Origin: Cheilinus undulatus
Lineage: Eukaryota; Chordata; Actinopteri; Labriformes; Labridae
Direction of reading: 5' to 3'
Assembly: GCF_018320785.1 (NCBI RefSeq)
Contig: NC_054872.1
Span: 23,084,769-23,148,768 of the forward strand
Length of the DNA stretch: 64,000 nt
Under the pieces are notes generated by a model. The model saw nothing but the letters and a program-made list of their open reading frames with translations, made no database searches and was not told the DNA's origin. A program made the position numbers and the translations under genes. Positions within the stretch are counted from its first letter, which is position 1, and each line of letters begins with the position of its first letter. Below, piece by piece: positions 1 through 12,100 of this stretch.

Positions 1-133
1 AGTTGGAGTTCAACCTGTGGATCCTTTCCTGCAAGTATTCAGACCCCTTCAATTTTGTTATGATGCAGCCTGATGCTACAGTTATTGAAATGTATTTTTT
101 CTCACATCAATCAACACTCAATATCCTATCATT

Positions 134-373
134 ACCTCCGCCAAGGAGGTTATGTGATCGGGTGGGTTTGTTAGTTAGATAGTTAGTTTATTAGTTTGTT
201 TGCAACATAACTCAAAAAGTTGTTGATGGATTTTGATGAAATTTTCAGGAAGTGTCAGAAATGGCATAAGGAAGAACTGATTAGATTTTGGGAGTGATCT
301 GGATCACCGTCTGGATCCAGGAATTTTTTTAAAGGATTCTGTACTTTTGGGAGATAGGGCTAATGGCGGAGGT
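134..373. repeat. Short interspersed repeat with ACCTCCGCCA inverted ends
   Basis: The left end ACCTCCGCCA (134-143) is matched exactly by its inverse TGGCGGAGGT (364-373). Between them is non-coding sequence with a short TTAGTT/TTTG-rich stretch. The look is that of a small non-autonomous repeat common in fish genomes. I could not assign a superfamily. Confidence 0.5.
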
Positions 374-2414
374 CTGCACTGTTACCACTTTACACCAGGA
401 GATGGCGGACATGAGTAACTTCAATCCCAGGAGCATTTTAGCTGTGTTTCCATTCAAAGTTTTGGAGTTTATAGAGTTTAGTTTAGGTTAGTTCATAGAG
501 TTATAGAGTAAATGTCGTGTTTTGCAAAGAGTCAGAATACACGTCAATGTGATATTTCAGTTTTTTTTTTTTTTTTTAAGAAATTCTGTTTTCACTTTGT
601 CTTTATGGGGTACTGAGGGTAGATTAATGAGAGAAAAAATTAGACGTTTTTTTTTTTTATTTTTTTTATTAAGTATTCCTTTGAATAACTTTAGTCCAGT
701 CAAAGCTCAGGCAATAATCCAAAACCTTACTACACAAGGGGGAACAAGCCAACACTGATAGTGTTGCCTGACATGGACTGAATCAGGTACAGCATGACCA
801 CAACACTCAAATCATTCTTATGTCACGCCTGGACCCCACCTCTCCTATCGATGTTTTACTGCTCCAACTCTCAGCTCTGATTGAGATAAAATTGGTGGTA
901 AGGTGAGTGCTTTTTCACTGCTACATGACGCTGCTGCTGTGGTTTGGTTTTGGGGGTTTGCAAGAAATTACAGGAGAACACTCACTCATGGGTACATTGC
1001 CTATTCAATAAATCCAAGCATGTCAAAGAGAAAGCAGTATCATGTAATGATTGGGATATTTTTAGTGCCTATAAATCAACATTGTGCAGATGCAAGCAGC
1101 AGAAGCAAAACTTGAACAGATGTGTTTTCTAGGCCAGAGGAGCAGCTATTTAAACCAGCCTGTTCCCTACAGAAAAACTACACAAAGTGTACTCATGCTG
1201 ATAAAGATAGAGTACTATTTTGTGTTATTTTCAGAGCAATTGCTGTTAAGTGTTTCCCCGGTCTTCCTGAGTGTTTCAGGAAAGGACAGATCAAAATAAG
1301 CAGAGGGAATAAATGGACAGAGATTAAGAGTGATAGAGAAGAGAAAAAAGGCCAGCCTGTTAATCCAAGGCTGCAGAGGAATTTCAGAATCTCACTGTAA
1401 TCACATCTAAACCTCTGCAGCCTTTATCACATTACTGGCAAAGTCAAAAACAGTCTAGAGACACTTATTTTCTCTACTTTGACTCTCTTCTCTCCACCTT
1501 TACTTTAAAGTCTTTTCTCTCCCTCTTTTATTCCACTGACGCTTCACTCCTTTCAGGCGGTGTGGCTGTTGTTAGTCTTGGCTGGGGCCCAGCTGGACTA
1601 AATGGCTCCTTGCATACAGAGGGTTAAAATGATGCTCACACAGCGAAAAGAAACAGCCGGAAAGAAGCAAAAAGGAGAGAGAGAGAGAGAAAATAAACAA
1701 CACATGTTAAGAGGCCGTGCTGAGATGTTCAGCTTGTATGCATACCAGCTGTGTGTAACGTAAAGCTGATTCGTTTGTTACAAAAATACTCAGGTGATGA
1801 ACGACCTCAGGCCATGTTTGCATTAATGTCCATGAGGAAGCAGAGAGCCAGAGAGACGATAACTGATACTCTCAAACTATACATGGAACAGTTTCATGTT
1901 TGCTGCTCAACAATGTAAGATGTATGCATTATAAAGCATTTTTCAACATATATTTTACATCATTATCTGCATCTTTTAATCTCAAACATGTATAGCATCC
2001 ATGCTTAAACTGCAAGGATGAACTCTCTGTACAGGTGCTTGTAGTGAGCCCAAGTCTTACAGTTAAAAGTTGCATGAAGTTTATTTAAAGAAGAAGGTAG
2101 AGCCCTACACAAATTTTAAAAAGACAAAAGTGTGATATCTCTAGGCCAGCCTTTCCTAAACTTAAGCATCCTGCGGCCTAGTTTAAAACCTGCTGGGGCC
2201 CACCAAACCCTCATACAATCATAACATGAGACTTAAAGCATTTACCTATGTATTTCTATTTCATAAAGAGTGAACATTCCTCACACTGCTTTCAGAGACA
2301 TCTTTATTGCCAGGAAAGAGTTTGTGGAGTTGCAAAGTGCAATTAAAAAAGCAACACTGTTTGTATTGTTTTGATCAGGGAATTGCAAAGTCAGCTTTAA
2401 ATTCTTTTAGATTC
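374..2414. other. Non-coding, downstream or last-intron sequence of deptor
   Basis: No exon-like coding was found on either strand. It holds poly-T tracts near 560 and 650, a (GA)n run near 1675-1690, and at 2142-2215 a stretch (TAGGCCAGCCTTTCCTAAAC...) that resembles the end of an old hAT-type element. Short ORFs here show no protein-like composition. Confidence 0.4.
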
Positions 2415-3818
2415 TTGACACCAAAAAATGTGATGTCAAAGTGAAACAGATTTCTACAAAGTAATATGTAAAGTTAAATGAGGATCAACATACATATTCA
2501 GAGAAGTAAATGTGTCTCAAGTATTGCAGTATAAAGAGACCTGTGTCTGAAAGGTCCAGTCTTTGGTTAATCAGTTTTCCTTGCTGCCATTACACCATGA
2601 AGACAAAAGAACACTCCATGCAACTAAGAGAAAAGGTTATTAAAAAATATCAGTCAGGGGATGAATACAAAAAAATTTGCAAAGCACTGAACATCCCCAG
2701 TAGTTCATTTAAATCCATCATCAAGAAATGAAAGGAATATGGAATATGTTTAAATCTGCCTAGATCAGGCTGTCCTCACAAACTGAGTGACCAGGCAAGA
2801 AGGAGAATAATGAGAGAAGCTACAAAAATACAGGTACCTTTGACTACTCTGAAGGAGTTACAAGCTTCAACAGCTGAGGTGGGACAGACTCTGCTTACAA
2901 CAACTGTTGCCCAGGTTCTTCACCAGTCAAAGCTTCATGGGAGAGTGACAAAGAAAACCACTGATTAAGAAAACTTCTATTTAACTCAACCTGAGTTTGC
3001 CAAAAGGCATGTGGGAGACTCCAGGATCAGGTGGAAGAAAGTTCTTTGGTCTGATGAGACCAAAATTGGGCTTTTTGGCCATCAGACAACACACTATGTA
3101 TGGCGGAAACGTAACACCGCACATTACCAAAAACACACATCCCCATTGTGAAATATGGTGGTGGCAACATCATGCTGTGGGGATGCTTCTGGACAGCCAG
3201 CGCTGGAGGGCTTGTAAAGATAGACGGTAAAATGAATGTGTCAAAACATAGGAAAATCCTCGAGAACAATCTTATTCAGTCAGCAAGAGAATTACGACTT
3301 GGAAGAAGATTCATTTTCCACCAAGACAATAACTCAAAGCATACAGTGAGAGCTACACAGAAATGGTTTAAAGACAACAAGGTGAATGTTCTGGAGTGGC
3401 CAAGTCAAAGCCCAGACCTCAATCCAATAAAGAATTTGTGGCTGGACTTGAAAAGTGCTCATTACACCAGATCCCCAACTTTACTGAGCAAGAGTGGTTT
3501 TACAAAGAAGAATGGCGTAAAATTGCAGTGTCAAAATGTGCAAGCTTGATTGAGACCTATCCACATAGACTCAGTGCTGTTATTGCAGCCAAAGGTGCAT
3601 CTACTTAATACTGACATAAGGGGGGGGGGGCAACTTATTTTATATGACATATTTTTATTTAATTGACATGACTTTGTCAAGATCTGTTTTCCATTTGACA
3701 TTAAAGAGGAGTTTTTTTTGTCATTTTTGTGTCAAAAAAGCCAAATTCTATTGAAAATGATGTCCAAGATAATAAAAGGGTAAAACATCCAAGGGGTGAA
3801 TACTTTCTATAGGCACTG
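2415..3818 (+). mobile_element. Tc1/mariner-type transposon, inactive
   Basis: The right end is intact (GGGGTGAATACTTTCTATAGGC... followed by TA at 3819-3820). The outer left terminal repeat is lost, though inner inverted sequence is recognisable from about 2415. The transposase reads from ATG at 2597 (MKTKEHSMQLREKVIKKYQS, the paired-type DNA-binding start) to VIAAKGAST near 3607. It is broken by a TGA at 2728-2730, a TAA near 2967 and a frameshift near 3135. WSDETK and HQDNNSKH keep the two catalytic Asp residues, but the third acidic residue in NPIENLW is Lys here (NPIKNLW). It is the same family as the split copy at 54925-56935. Confidence 0.88.
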
Positions 3819-6800
3819 TACATCTCAGACTCCTGACTATGGTATTTCTTTGTTGAGAGCTGAGACTTTCTTAATCTGCTGGTTGCCAGGCAAACTCACA
3901 GTGACTACAAGACTCCTGGAAAGTCTCATTGAAAGAAAGATTAAGTATTTCCCACTAAGTGGATTTTCACATCCTTCTCTTGAGAGAGTAAGAGTAAGAG
4001 ATCTCTTAGGAATGTCCCCACTGGTCCTAACTGTGTAACTTTTGCATCAATATTATATTCATAGATGGATTGAATTTCTCACAAGATTACAAATTTATAC
4101 AAAGAATACAAATAAAGACTTAAAATATATATATAAAAACAACAGGTATTCTAGTTTTTAGGCATTCAGTTTCAGTATTTAAATCCCTAAACCTGAGGTT
4201 CAGAAGCTCTGATTTGATGTGATGCAATTAGTGCGACAGAATCTGCTGCTGAACACACAGAGGGAAACACACTCATACAGTAACGGTGTGCAAACATTTC
4301 CTACCACACAAGATGCACAAATGGACACAAAAAGAGACACACACACACATCCTGCTCTACCTTCTGTCTTTGAAAAGTGCATTAGATGAGTCTTCTACAG
4401 CAGAATACTGGACAGTTACATAAGTGCTTACATCCATTATGGTCAGCACAGTGCTGATGTGATTGTCTGTGCAAAAGATACACAACCGCAGTGTATGAAA
4501 GCATACGCATGTGTGTAAAGAGAAAGGAGAAGATGAGGCTTGCCCCCCCCCCCGATCAGTGAGTTTATGTTTCTGTATGTTTGGCTTTAAGCCTGGATGC
4601 CAGTGCCAAAACCTCACAGTGTGGTGGTTTTTCCCTCCACTGTGTTGTAGCACTGACTTAATTAAAGGTGAAGAGGCACAGGTTTAGCCTTCTAGGAACC
4701 ACAGAAGAGGGCATTAATCCTAAAAAAAACATTTGGGACACTGTAGCAAACACTGCTGCATGCTGGGAATCTAACCAAGAGTGATGCTACTGAATGAAAA
4801 TCAAGAAAAAGTGTTTTCTTTTCCTTTTGCCCTTGTTTCTAAACATATTCCCCCTTCCTTTAAGTCTCCATAGAAAACAAAAACAAAAGTGTTAATGATG
4901 AGATCTGCAGTAAAATATTACAAGATGTTCCAATAGTGCACATTTAGGCCACCCTATCAGTGCACACTGCAGTAAACAGGGTCAATCACATGCATAAAAA
5001 GTCATAAATGCACACGTTATAACCCCTGTAAACCAAGACACATTTTACCATGGTGATAAAATATGACAGCTGACAGAAGCTAAAGCAGAAGTGATCATAT
5101 TTCCACTGACTGTTTCCTCTTTCAGGGCTCAAACTTGAACTCCCCTACCTCAGCCTCTTTCGCATCCAACACATTCTGAGTTAACATCCTGAAGTTTGGT
5201 TTGTGGGCTGTTTCACTGCCTAGTGTTCATTATTTTCTGGCTTAAATTTAAAGTCTATATTGTCTTTTAATTCTGCATCCACACGTAAGCCCCAGACTTC
5301 ATGTTTTCTGCAAAGACAAAAAGACTAAATGCAGTTTGGCCAATAAAAAGACAGAATTAAATGCCATTTATTCCTCACACATACAGCCAACAGTTTAATG
5401 CTTATTTTAAAACAACTAGACACAACTGAACATTAATAGTGTTTTTTATATTATTGAAAAAAATGACTGTAACCAATAACTCATAATTCCTCCTTAGAGT
5501 TTGTCTTCCCTGCTGCTTCCTTCATTCAGTCCTCTCTCTCCTTGTTAGTGGTTTAGTCCCTCTGCTCTGCATTCCCAGGATTCCTTGCTGCCACTCTGTA
5601 AACATACTTTCATGCCAGCTGTGGCAGCATTACCCTGTTTTCTTTCTTCATGCTTTTTTTACTCGCTCAGCTCCTCTCCTGCTTTAGCATCTCTCCGCTC
5701 GTGTCCTTACACAAACTGCTTGTGCAGGCTGAAGTTACGGGAAGTGATTGCGTATTCCTTTCTCCTTTCTTACTTATTTCTTTCATTCTCATCCTTCTGC
5801 TGGAGATGTCGTTTATACTCAGATTAAACAATTCCCCTTAATTCCTAATCTAACTCCAGTTCAGAAGATCCACCTCAAACTGGCCCGAAGAGTCGCTAAC
5901 ATAAAGTTGCTCTTTGCACTTGTAGAATAAAACTGCAAATCTGTTACTGTGATTTATTTAACTCTCAATGAGAAGTTCAGAGACTTTCATTCAAAAGTAA
6001 CACACAAGGTTAAAGTTTCTTTAGGAAAATTAGCAAAAAAAGAGCACCACTTTGCATTATGGTCAGCAGGTTTTATCTCGGAAGCTAGTGAGCACAGTGA
6101 AAGTAGTGAAGGAATAAACAAAACATAGGTTTTAAGTTTTGAACATTTTTTTCTAAATCTAATGGAAGAACTGCTCCAACAGTCCTGGATGCTTACTTGA
6201 TATCTTAATCCAGAGAGGGTGTTCCCATTGCAAAAAAAAAAAAAAAAAAACAGTAGTTTCCTTTTATTAACATGCTAACTCTTTTCCTCAAATTTGTAGC
6301 ATTACCAGGAATTTGTTTTGGGCAAATTTAAAGTGTACATAGAAACTTGTAGTACAGTATATCCAAGGGATGGGTATATGAACTCAAGTACCATCAGTGG
6401 CCATCATTACTTCAGTAATGAAACATTACTTGCACACTGTAAACATGCTATTTTAAGCAGCAGTATTTAAAATGATTTAGCACGACATGTTTTAGAACTC
6501 ACCAGGTTTGTCTAACTGAACATACTCAGTAAGAAAGTAATAACGGTCATATACAGTCCATAAACAGTCCAGCTGTGAGCTGCTCGGCAGTCAAGGTCAA
6601 GGTCAGCGGCAGCTCATTTTTCTTGGCTTGTTCACACCTGGTAATATTCCTGGAGATCGCCAACTGTTCTTAGACCCTTGGGACATTCACAGAATGACCA
6701 GAGGCTCTTTTTTTCAGCAGGTTATTTTCCCATGCTTTTGGTAATATGCAAGGACATCAAGAGCAGGACTGGGGTTATATCACTGATGGTGTCCTGAGGC

Positions 6801-6972
6801 AGCTCACTCGCTATATCTATGGCTTACTTCAGCCTCAATTTTTGACCCAAACATGCCTAAAAGCTCTACACAGTACTGTATTTAAACCCTTCCAAGCCCT
6901 AGCACTAGCTTTATTAGCATAGCGAGCTAGATTACAGCATAAACTTTACGTTTTTTACTGTTACTTCTTAAA
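3819..6972. other. Non-coding AT-rich sequence, nothing recognised
   Basis: No coding exon, RNA gene or clear repeat was identified on either strand. It contains a poly-C run near 4545 and a poly-A run at about 6232-6250. I searched specifically for the missing last deptor PDZ exon (a VNG or TGP block on the minus strand) and did not find it. Confidence 0.4.
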
Positions 6973-7315
6973 GTTCCTCGAGCATGTACTGAACTTGGTA
7001 AAACAGCTTTTTCCTTTGACGCTCCAAGCTCATGGAACATCCTCTAACACTCCCTAAAAATTGATGTTCTTCCTTCTCTTTCAGAGTTCAGGACTTTGAT
7101 TTCTAGCCATTGTGTTTCACATTGCAACTGTTTTACCTGGTTTCATTTTATCTACCTTGTCACTGATGAGATTGTTGTTCACAGGGATTGTTCTATATAC
7201 TGTACTTGTTTCATTGTGCTGTGGTTTTAATGTGTCTGTAATCTCGACGTTATTGGAAATGAGGGAAACCTCAATTTCCTTTCGAGAATAAATAAAGGTT
7301 TAAAATGAAATGAAA
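6973..7315 (+). mobile_element. 3' end of a LINE retrotransposon (fragment)
   Basis: A decayed reading frame gives FSFDAPSSWNIL (stop) HSLKIDVLPSLSEFRTLI, the characteristic C-terminal motif of jockey/L2-like LINE ORFs (AP..WN.L...LK). It is followed by a short UTR with AATAAATAAAGG and an ATGAAATGAAA tail. It is 5'-truncated, as is usual for LINEs. The clade is not certain. Confidence 0.6.
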
Positions 7316-7537
7316 AGTTACTATAGCTTTTGGAAAACCAAAACATTAGCTATTAGCACCTGTTAGTACACACTGTTTGAATGAAAATACGCTTGCAATA
7401 ATTTAAGTGGAAGGAGAAGACTTCAGTGTGCTGCTGGCATTGTAAAGCCAGAGAAAAAAGCACTATCACAGCTAACCACAGCTACAAGAGTGGAACACAT
7501 GTGCGAGAAAAGAGCAGCGTATCGTTCGACACAGATA

Positions 7538-8748
7538 CACTATACTGCCAAAAGTATTCACTCACCATCTAAAAAATTAAAATCAGGTGTTCCAATCACT
7601 TTCATGTCCACAGGTGTATAAAATCAAGCATCTAGGCATGCAGACTGTTTCTACAAACATTTGTGAAAGATTGGATCGCTCTCAGGAGTTCAGTGAATTC
7701 CAGCGTGGTACTGTGATAGGATGCCACCTGTGCAACAAGTTCAGGCGTGAAATTTCCTCGCTCCTAAATATTCCACAGTCAACTGTCAGTGGTATTATAA
7801 CAAAGTGGAAGCAACTGGGAACAAAAGCAAGTCGGCCACCAAGTGGTAGGCCAAGTAAAATGATGGAGCGGGGTCAGAGGATGCTGAGGCGCATAGTGCA
7901 CAGAGGTCACCAACTTCCTGCTGTCAATCGCTACAGACCTCCAAACTTCATGTGGCCTTCAGATTAGCTCAAGAACAGTGCGTAGAGAGCTTCATGGAAT
8001 GGGTTTCCATGGCTGAGCAGCTGCATCCAAGCCATACATCACCAAGTGTAATGCAAAGAGTCGGATGCACTAGAGCAGTGGAGACGCGTTCTCTGGAGTG
8101 ACAAATCATGCCTCTCCATCTGGCAATCTGATGGACGAGTCGGGGATTGGCTGTTGCCAGGAGAACGGTACTTGTCTGACTGCATTGTGCCAAGTGTAAA
8201 GTTTGGTGGAGGGGGGATTGGTGTGGAGATGTTTATCAGGAGGTGGGCTTGGCCCCTTAGTTCCGGTGAAAGGAACTCTGAATGCTTCAGCAGTCCAAGA
8301 GATTTTGGAAAATTCCATGCTCCCAACTTTGTGGGAACAGTTTGGGGATGCCCCCTTCCTGTTCCAACATGACTGTGCACCAGTGCACAAAGCAAGGTCC
8401 ATAAAGACATGGATGAGAGAGTTTGGTGTGGATGAACTTGACTGGCCTGCACAGAGTCCTGACCTCAACCAGATAGAACACCTTTGGGATGAATTAGAGC
8501 GGAGACTGAGAGCCAGGCCTTCTCGTCATCAGTGTGTGCCCTCACAAATGCGCTTCTGGAAGAATGGTCAAAAATTCCCATAAACACACTCCTAAACCTT
8601 GTGGAAAGCCTTCCCAGAAGAGTTGAAGCTGTTATAGCTGTAAAGGGTGGACCGACGTCATGTTAAACCCTAAGGATCAAGAATGGGATGTCACTTAAGT
8701 TCATATGCGAGTTAAGGCAGGTGAGTGAATACTTTTGGCAATATGGTG
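7538..8748 (+). mobile_element. Tc1-like transposon, complete ends, dead transposase
   Basis: TA dinucleotides flank the element at 7536-7537 and 8749-8750. Its ends are near-perfect inverted repeats: CACTATACTGCCAAAAGTAT on the left and CACCATATTGCCAAAAGTAT on the inverted right. The transposase runs from about 7638 to the TAA at 8664-8666. FQRGTVIGCHLCNK and STVSGIITKWKQLGT form the DNA-binding part, and WSDKS, HDCAPVHKA and NQIEHLWDELE carry all three catalytic acidic positions. Frameshifts near 7940-8060 and 8200 and a further one near 8530 break the frame. Confidence 0.92.
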
Positions 8749-9080
8749 TATGTCCATGTAGTCAGATGTCGCTGTTAGCTATTTTCTGTCAGAGTAGTGT
8801 GTTTCAATTTTTGAAAGAGTTGACGGCAATGGCTGAATAACATGTGGACCGTTTTCTTCCTACTGCAGAACTCTGTGTTGATATTTTCTTTACATTTATA
8901 CAGATAATAACTCTCTAACATTATCGTCTCTTGTAACTTCATTCAGAGTAGGGATTTGGAGTGCTAATGGGCAGAAAATGATTGAAAAATAGCACAGCAG
9001 ACCATCTGCAGCCTTGTATTTGATGGGTTTTTAACATTAACAATGATTTGTGAGTACTTGTTTAATCTTTAATCTTCTAC
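8749..9080. other. Non-coding sequence just beyond deptor exon 8
   Basis: This is the start of the last deptor intron (donor GTAGAA at 9080). Nothing else was recognised. Confidence 0.5.
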
Positions 9081-9185
9081 CTTCATGCCAGCAGCTGCTG
9101 CGGGTCCACCAGGGTCCACGGCCTGGATGTGACAGGGTTTACTTCCTCGCACTACAAAGCCCCAGCCCACAGCATCCCCCATGAT
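9081..9185 (-). CDS. deptor: deptor coding exon 8 (PDZ domain core)
   Basis: 105 nt, phase 0 on both sides, acceptor CCTCAG and donor GTAGAA. It reads [28 protein letters not shown] and [15 protein letters not shown] is the carboxylate-binding loop of the PDZ fold. The C-terminal PDZ strands and stop codon need one more exon, not seen to the left. Confidence 0.95.
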
Positions 9186-12100
9186 CTGAGGAACAGTAAG
9201 AGCATGAGTTAATACAACGCAACAAAAACCTCAGTGAATATGTTGAGTATTCCCTTCTCTTATCGAGTTAAAGAGTTAAGAATACACATCAACTATGGTC
9301 AAATTAAAATACACATTATCTGAGCGTGTCTGTGTTAAAGTGAATGTGTGACTGTCATTATGTGTGACAACATCCACGAAGAAGTAATCTTTGTTCCTGT
9401 TCAACTCTGAATGCATGCGTGTCTTACAGTGAATGTCTTCTTTAGGAAAGGTCCTCCCGGTGTCTGCAGCTCCTCTGGACTCACTTGTCTTTTGAGAACT
9501 GAGGAGAAAAAAACCAACCAACAAATTAATATAACTATGTGCAAAAATCTCAGGCTTCCTGCATGTGCAGGAAAACACAATCAGACACACACAGAATCAG
9601 ACAGATGTAATAACATTGACCTGAAAGAGTGCTCAGGTTGAGTTTGTGAGTTAGGAGTACTAATGTCAGTCACATGCTAACAAGGCCTGGAGGCTCTCTG
9701 CTTCCTGAAACAGTATATCTCCCATCCCCCTCCTCCAACTTCCCGTCAGCATAAATCACTTAAACATAACTCAACATGAGCTCTGACTTCAGGGTCTCAA
9801 AAACGTTGACTTACATTGCAAAACATTAGGGCAAACAAAAAATGTTGGCAACCATTAGAAAAAAAGGACAAATTGAGTCACTTTAAAAGTGTAAAAGAAA
9901 AACTGCAGATCCTCAAATGTCCACTTGAGGCTTGCTGCAAAAGCCAAGGCATTCTCATTAAGTCCCAGATTATAATGCTAATTTTTCCAGCAGATTAAAG
10001 AAAATTTAATAACTTGGTTCAAAAAAGTTTTGGTCTGAATGGCTAATTTTTTCATTGGACACACTGCACCAGTGAAGGTTGTTTAGTTTTTTAATAACTT
10101 TAATAGCAGCTTGCAGCGCTGTCCGTCTACAGTTTGATTTTTGCTTTAAAACTAGTCATTCAGACCAGACAGTGTAGAGAGATCGAGGAGGGCTCAGAAC
10201 ACTGCGTCATCAGCTCTAGACGCGCCCTCAAACAGGTAGCACAGCTGTGGTGGAAAAGTAAACCCCCTGCTGCACTGGGCTGCCATGCCCAGTCAAGCAG
10301 GGCCAAGCTGAGCCGCGCCATGTAATGGAAAAGCCCCATTTGCCTGTTTCTAGACTAATCAAAAAGAGGCAGCATTTTCAATGTTGCAACCACCACAGTA
10401 GGAAACAAATCGAGGAATTTGCTGACACTTAGAGATCATTCCTTGCAGTCTTTGCTCAGAGTGGCATGAAAATTAACAACCATAATGAGCAACAAAATTT
10501 AGCATAATAGTTGGGGCAAATGCAAAATCATTCAAAAAGATGCATTTGTCTAAAGCAGTGGTTCTCAAATGGTGTGGCAAGGCACACTAGTGTGCCTTGA
10601 GGCAAGTCTAGCTGTGCCTTTGGGATCTGGCTGTTACCCCTGAAAATAACACAGAGAATGGGACCATGTTGAGTGGACACTCAACATGTTTTTGCCACTT
10701 TTAACCCATTTTTTGGCACCTTATGCCAATTGTTACCCATATGTGACTTTGTCTTGCTACTTTTTGCCCAATTTTGCCATGTTTTTTTCATCACTTTTCA
10801 CCAATTTTGCCCACTTTTTGCCCACTTTTGCCACCCCCGGTTGTCTGGGCCCCAGAAACCTCTCCCCTGTATCCCCCCTTATGGGCCACCTTGACTGTTA
10901 TTTTATTTAAAAAGTCTATTTTGTATTGATATGAAATATGGTGTGTCTTGAGATTTTGGCTTAATCTTAGGTGTGCCTTGGGCGACAACATCACGAAGTG
11001 CCACACATTGATCAAGTCCAAATGGATGCAGGTGCTGCCATGCAGTGTTAGAGGCAACAGCTTTGGATGTCTGACCGTTTTGAATACCCATTGAGGTGTG
11101 TCCACACAGAGCATTAATGAGGACCACTTTGCATCTGAATGCTCGAGACAGATGCTACTCTATGTAAATGCAAGGTTCAAACGTGTTATCTGTCCAGTCT
11201 ATGACCTGATAGTGAACATGGGTTTGTTGATTTTCCATGGTCATTATTTCTGGTGTAAGGGAGCAATGAGTGGTATTGATCTGGTTGCTGTATAACAAAG
11301 CTTCATGATACGGTACAATGTGAGAATTTTATCAAAGATATCTGATAGACATAGATATCATATATCATCATATCATATATCACATAGATATCACAAGGCA
11401 TTCATGTTTTTAGTGCTATATTTTTCTGAAACAAAGAGCAAGTGAGAACATTTATCATTATTTGATAATTCCTAACACAATTTCTTGTTTTGCAGGCATC
11501 AAACAATACATTCAGATTTCAAGGGCAGTGTGCTAAAATATGTTAAGTTAATTTATTAAATTACTATATTTAGCTCTTCCACACAAACCTGAGAACTCAT
11601 AGACTTAGTGTATAAACACTATGAACAGTGTGTGTGTTCTCAACCAATCACTTGTGGTCTGTGGAGTAATTTTCTCTAATCTGATGAGAAAGAGGAAGTC
11701 AAGTGAGAGAGGCCTTTCATCCGGTTGATCTTGACATTTCCATAATCTCTCTGAAATCCTCATCTGATCAGATTTACAGAAGAACTCAAATTAAATTGCT
11801 GGCCTTCAGCTTTTTCAGCACTAAAGGAAGCTGACATATTTTGGTTTTTCTTTACTAAAGAGAAACACCAGCCATCAACTCCTCTGATCATTTTGTCTGC
11901 TTTTATTTTGGTGTTACTCTTTTATATTTTTGGACTCCTTATTTTCCCATTGTCTGATCAACAAAGTAAGCAAAGGTAATGTGATGGAAAACGGAAATTT
12001 ATGTGTGTGCCTTCCTTTTCCTGCTCATTGTGTTTTTTGTGAGTTGGGGGCTCAGCTGGTACAAAGACACTGTCAAGGACTCTGCTTGGATTAGACACAT

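Noticed and set aside
4357..4653. 98-residue open frame on the minus strand
   Set aside because: Low-complexity and not protein-like; a check against the missing deptor PDZ exon gave no VNG or TGP block.
8039..8468. Long minus-strand frames in the Tc1 element
   Set aside because: Antisense shadow of the plus-strand transposase pseudogene.
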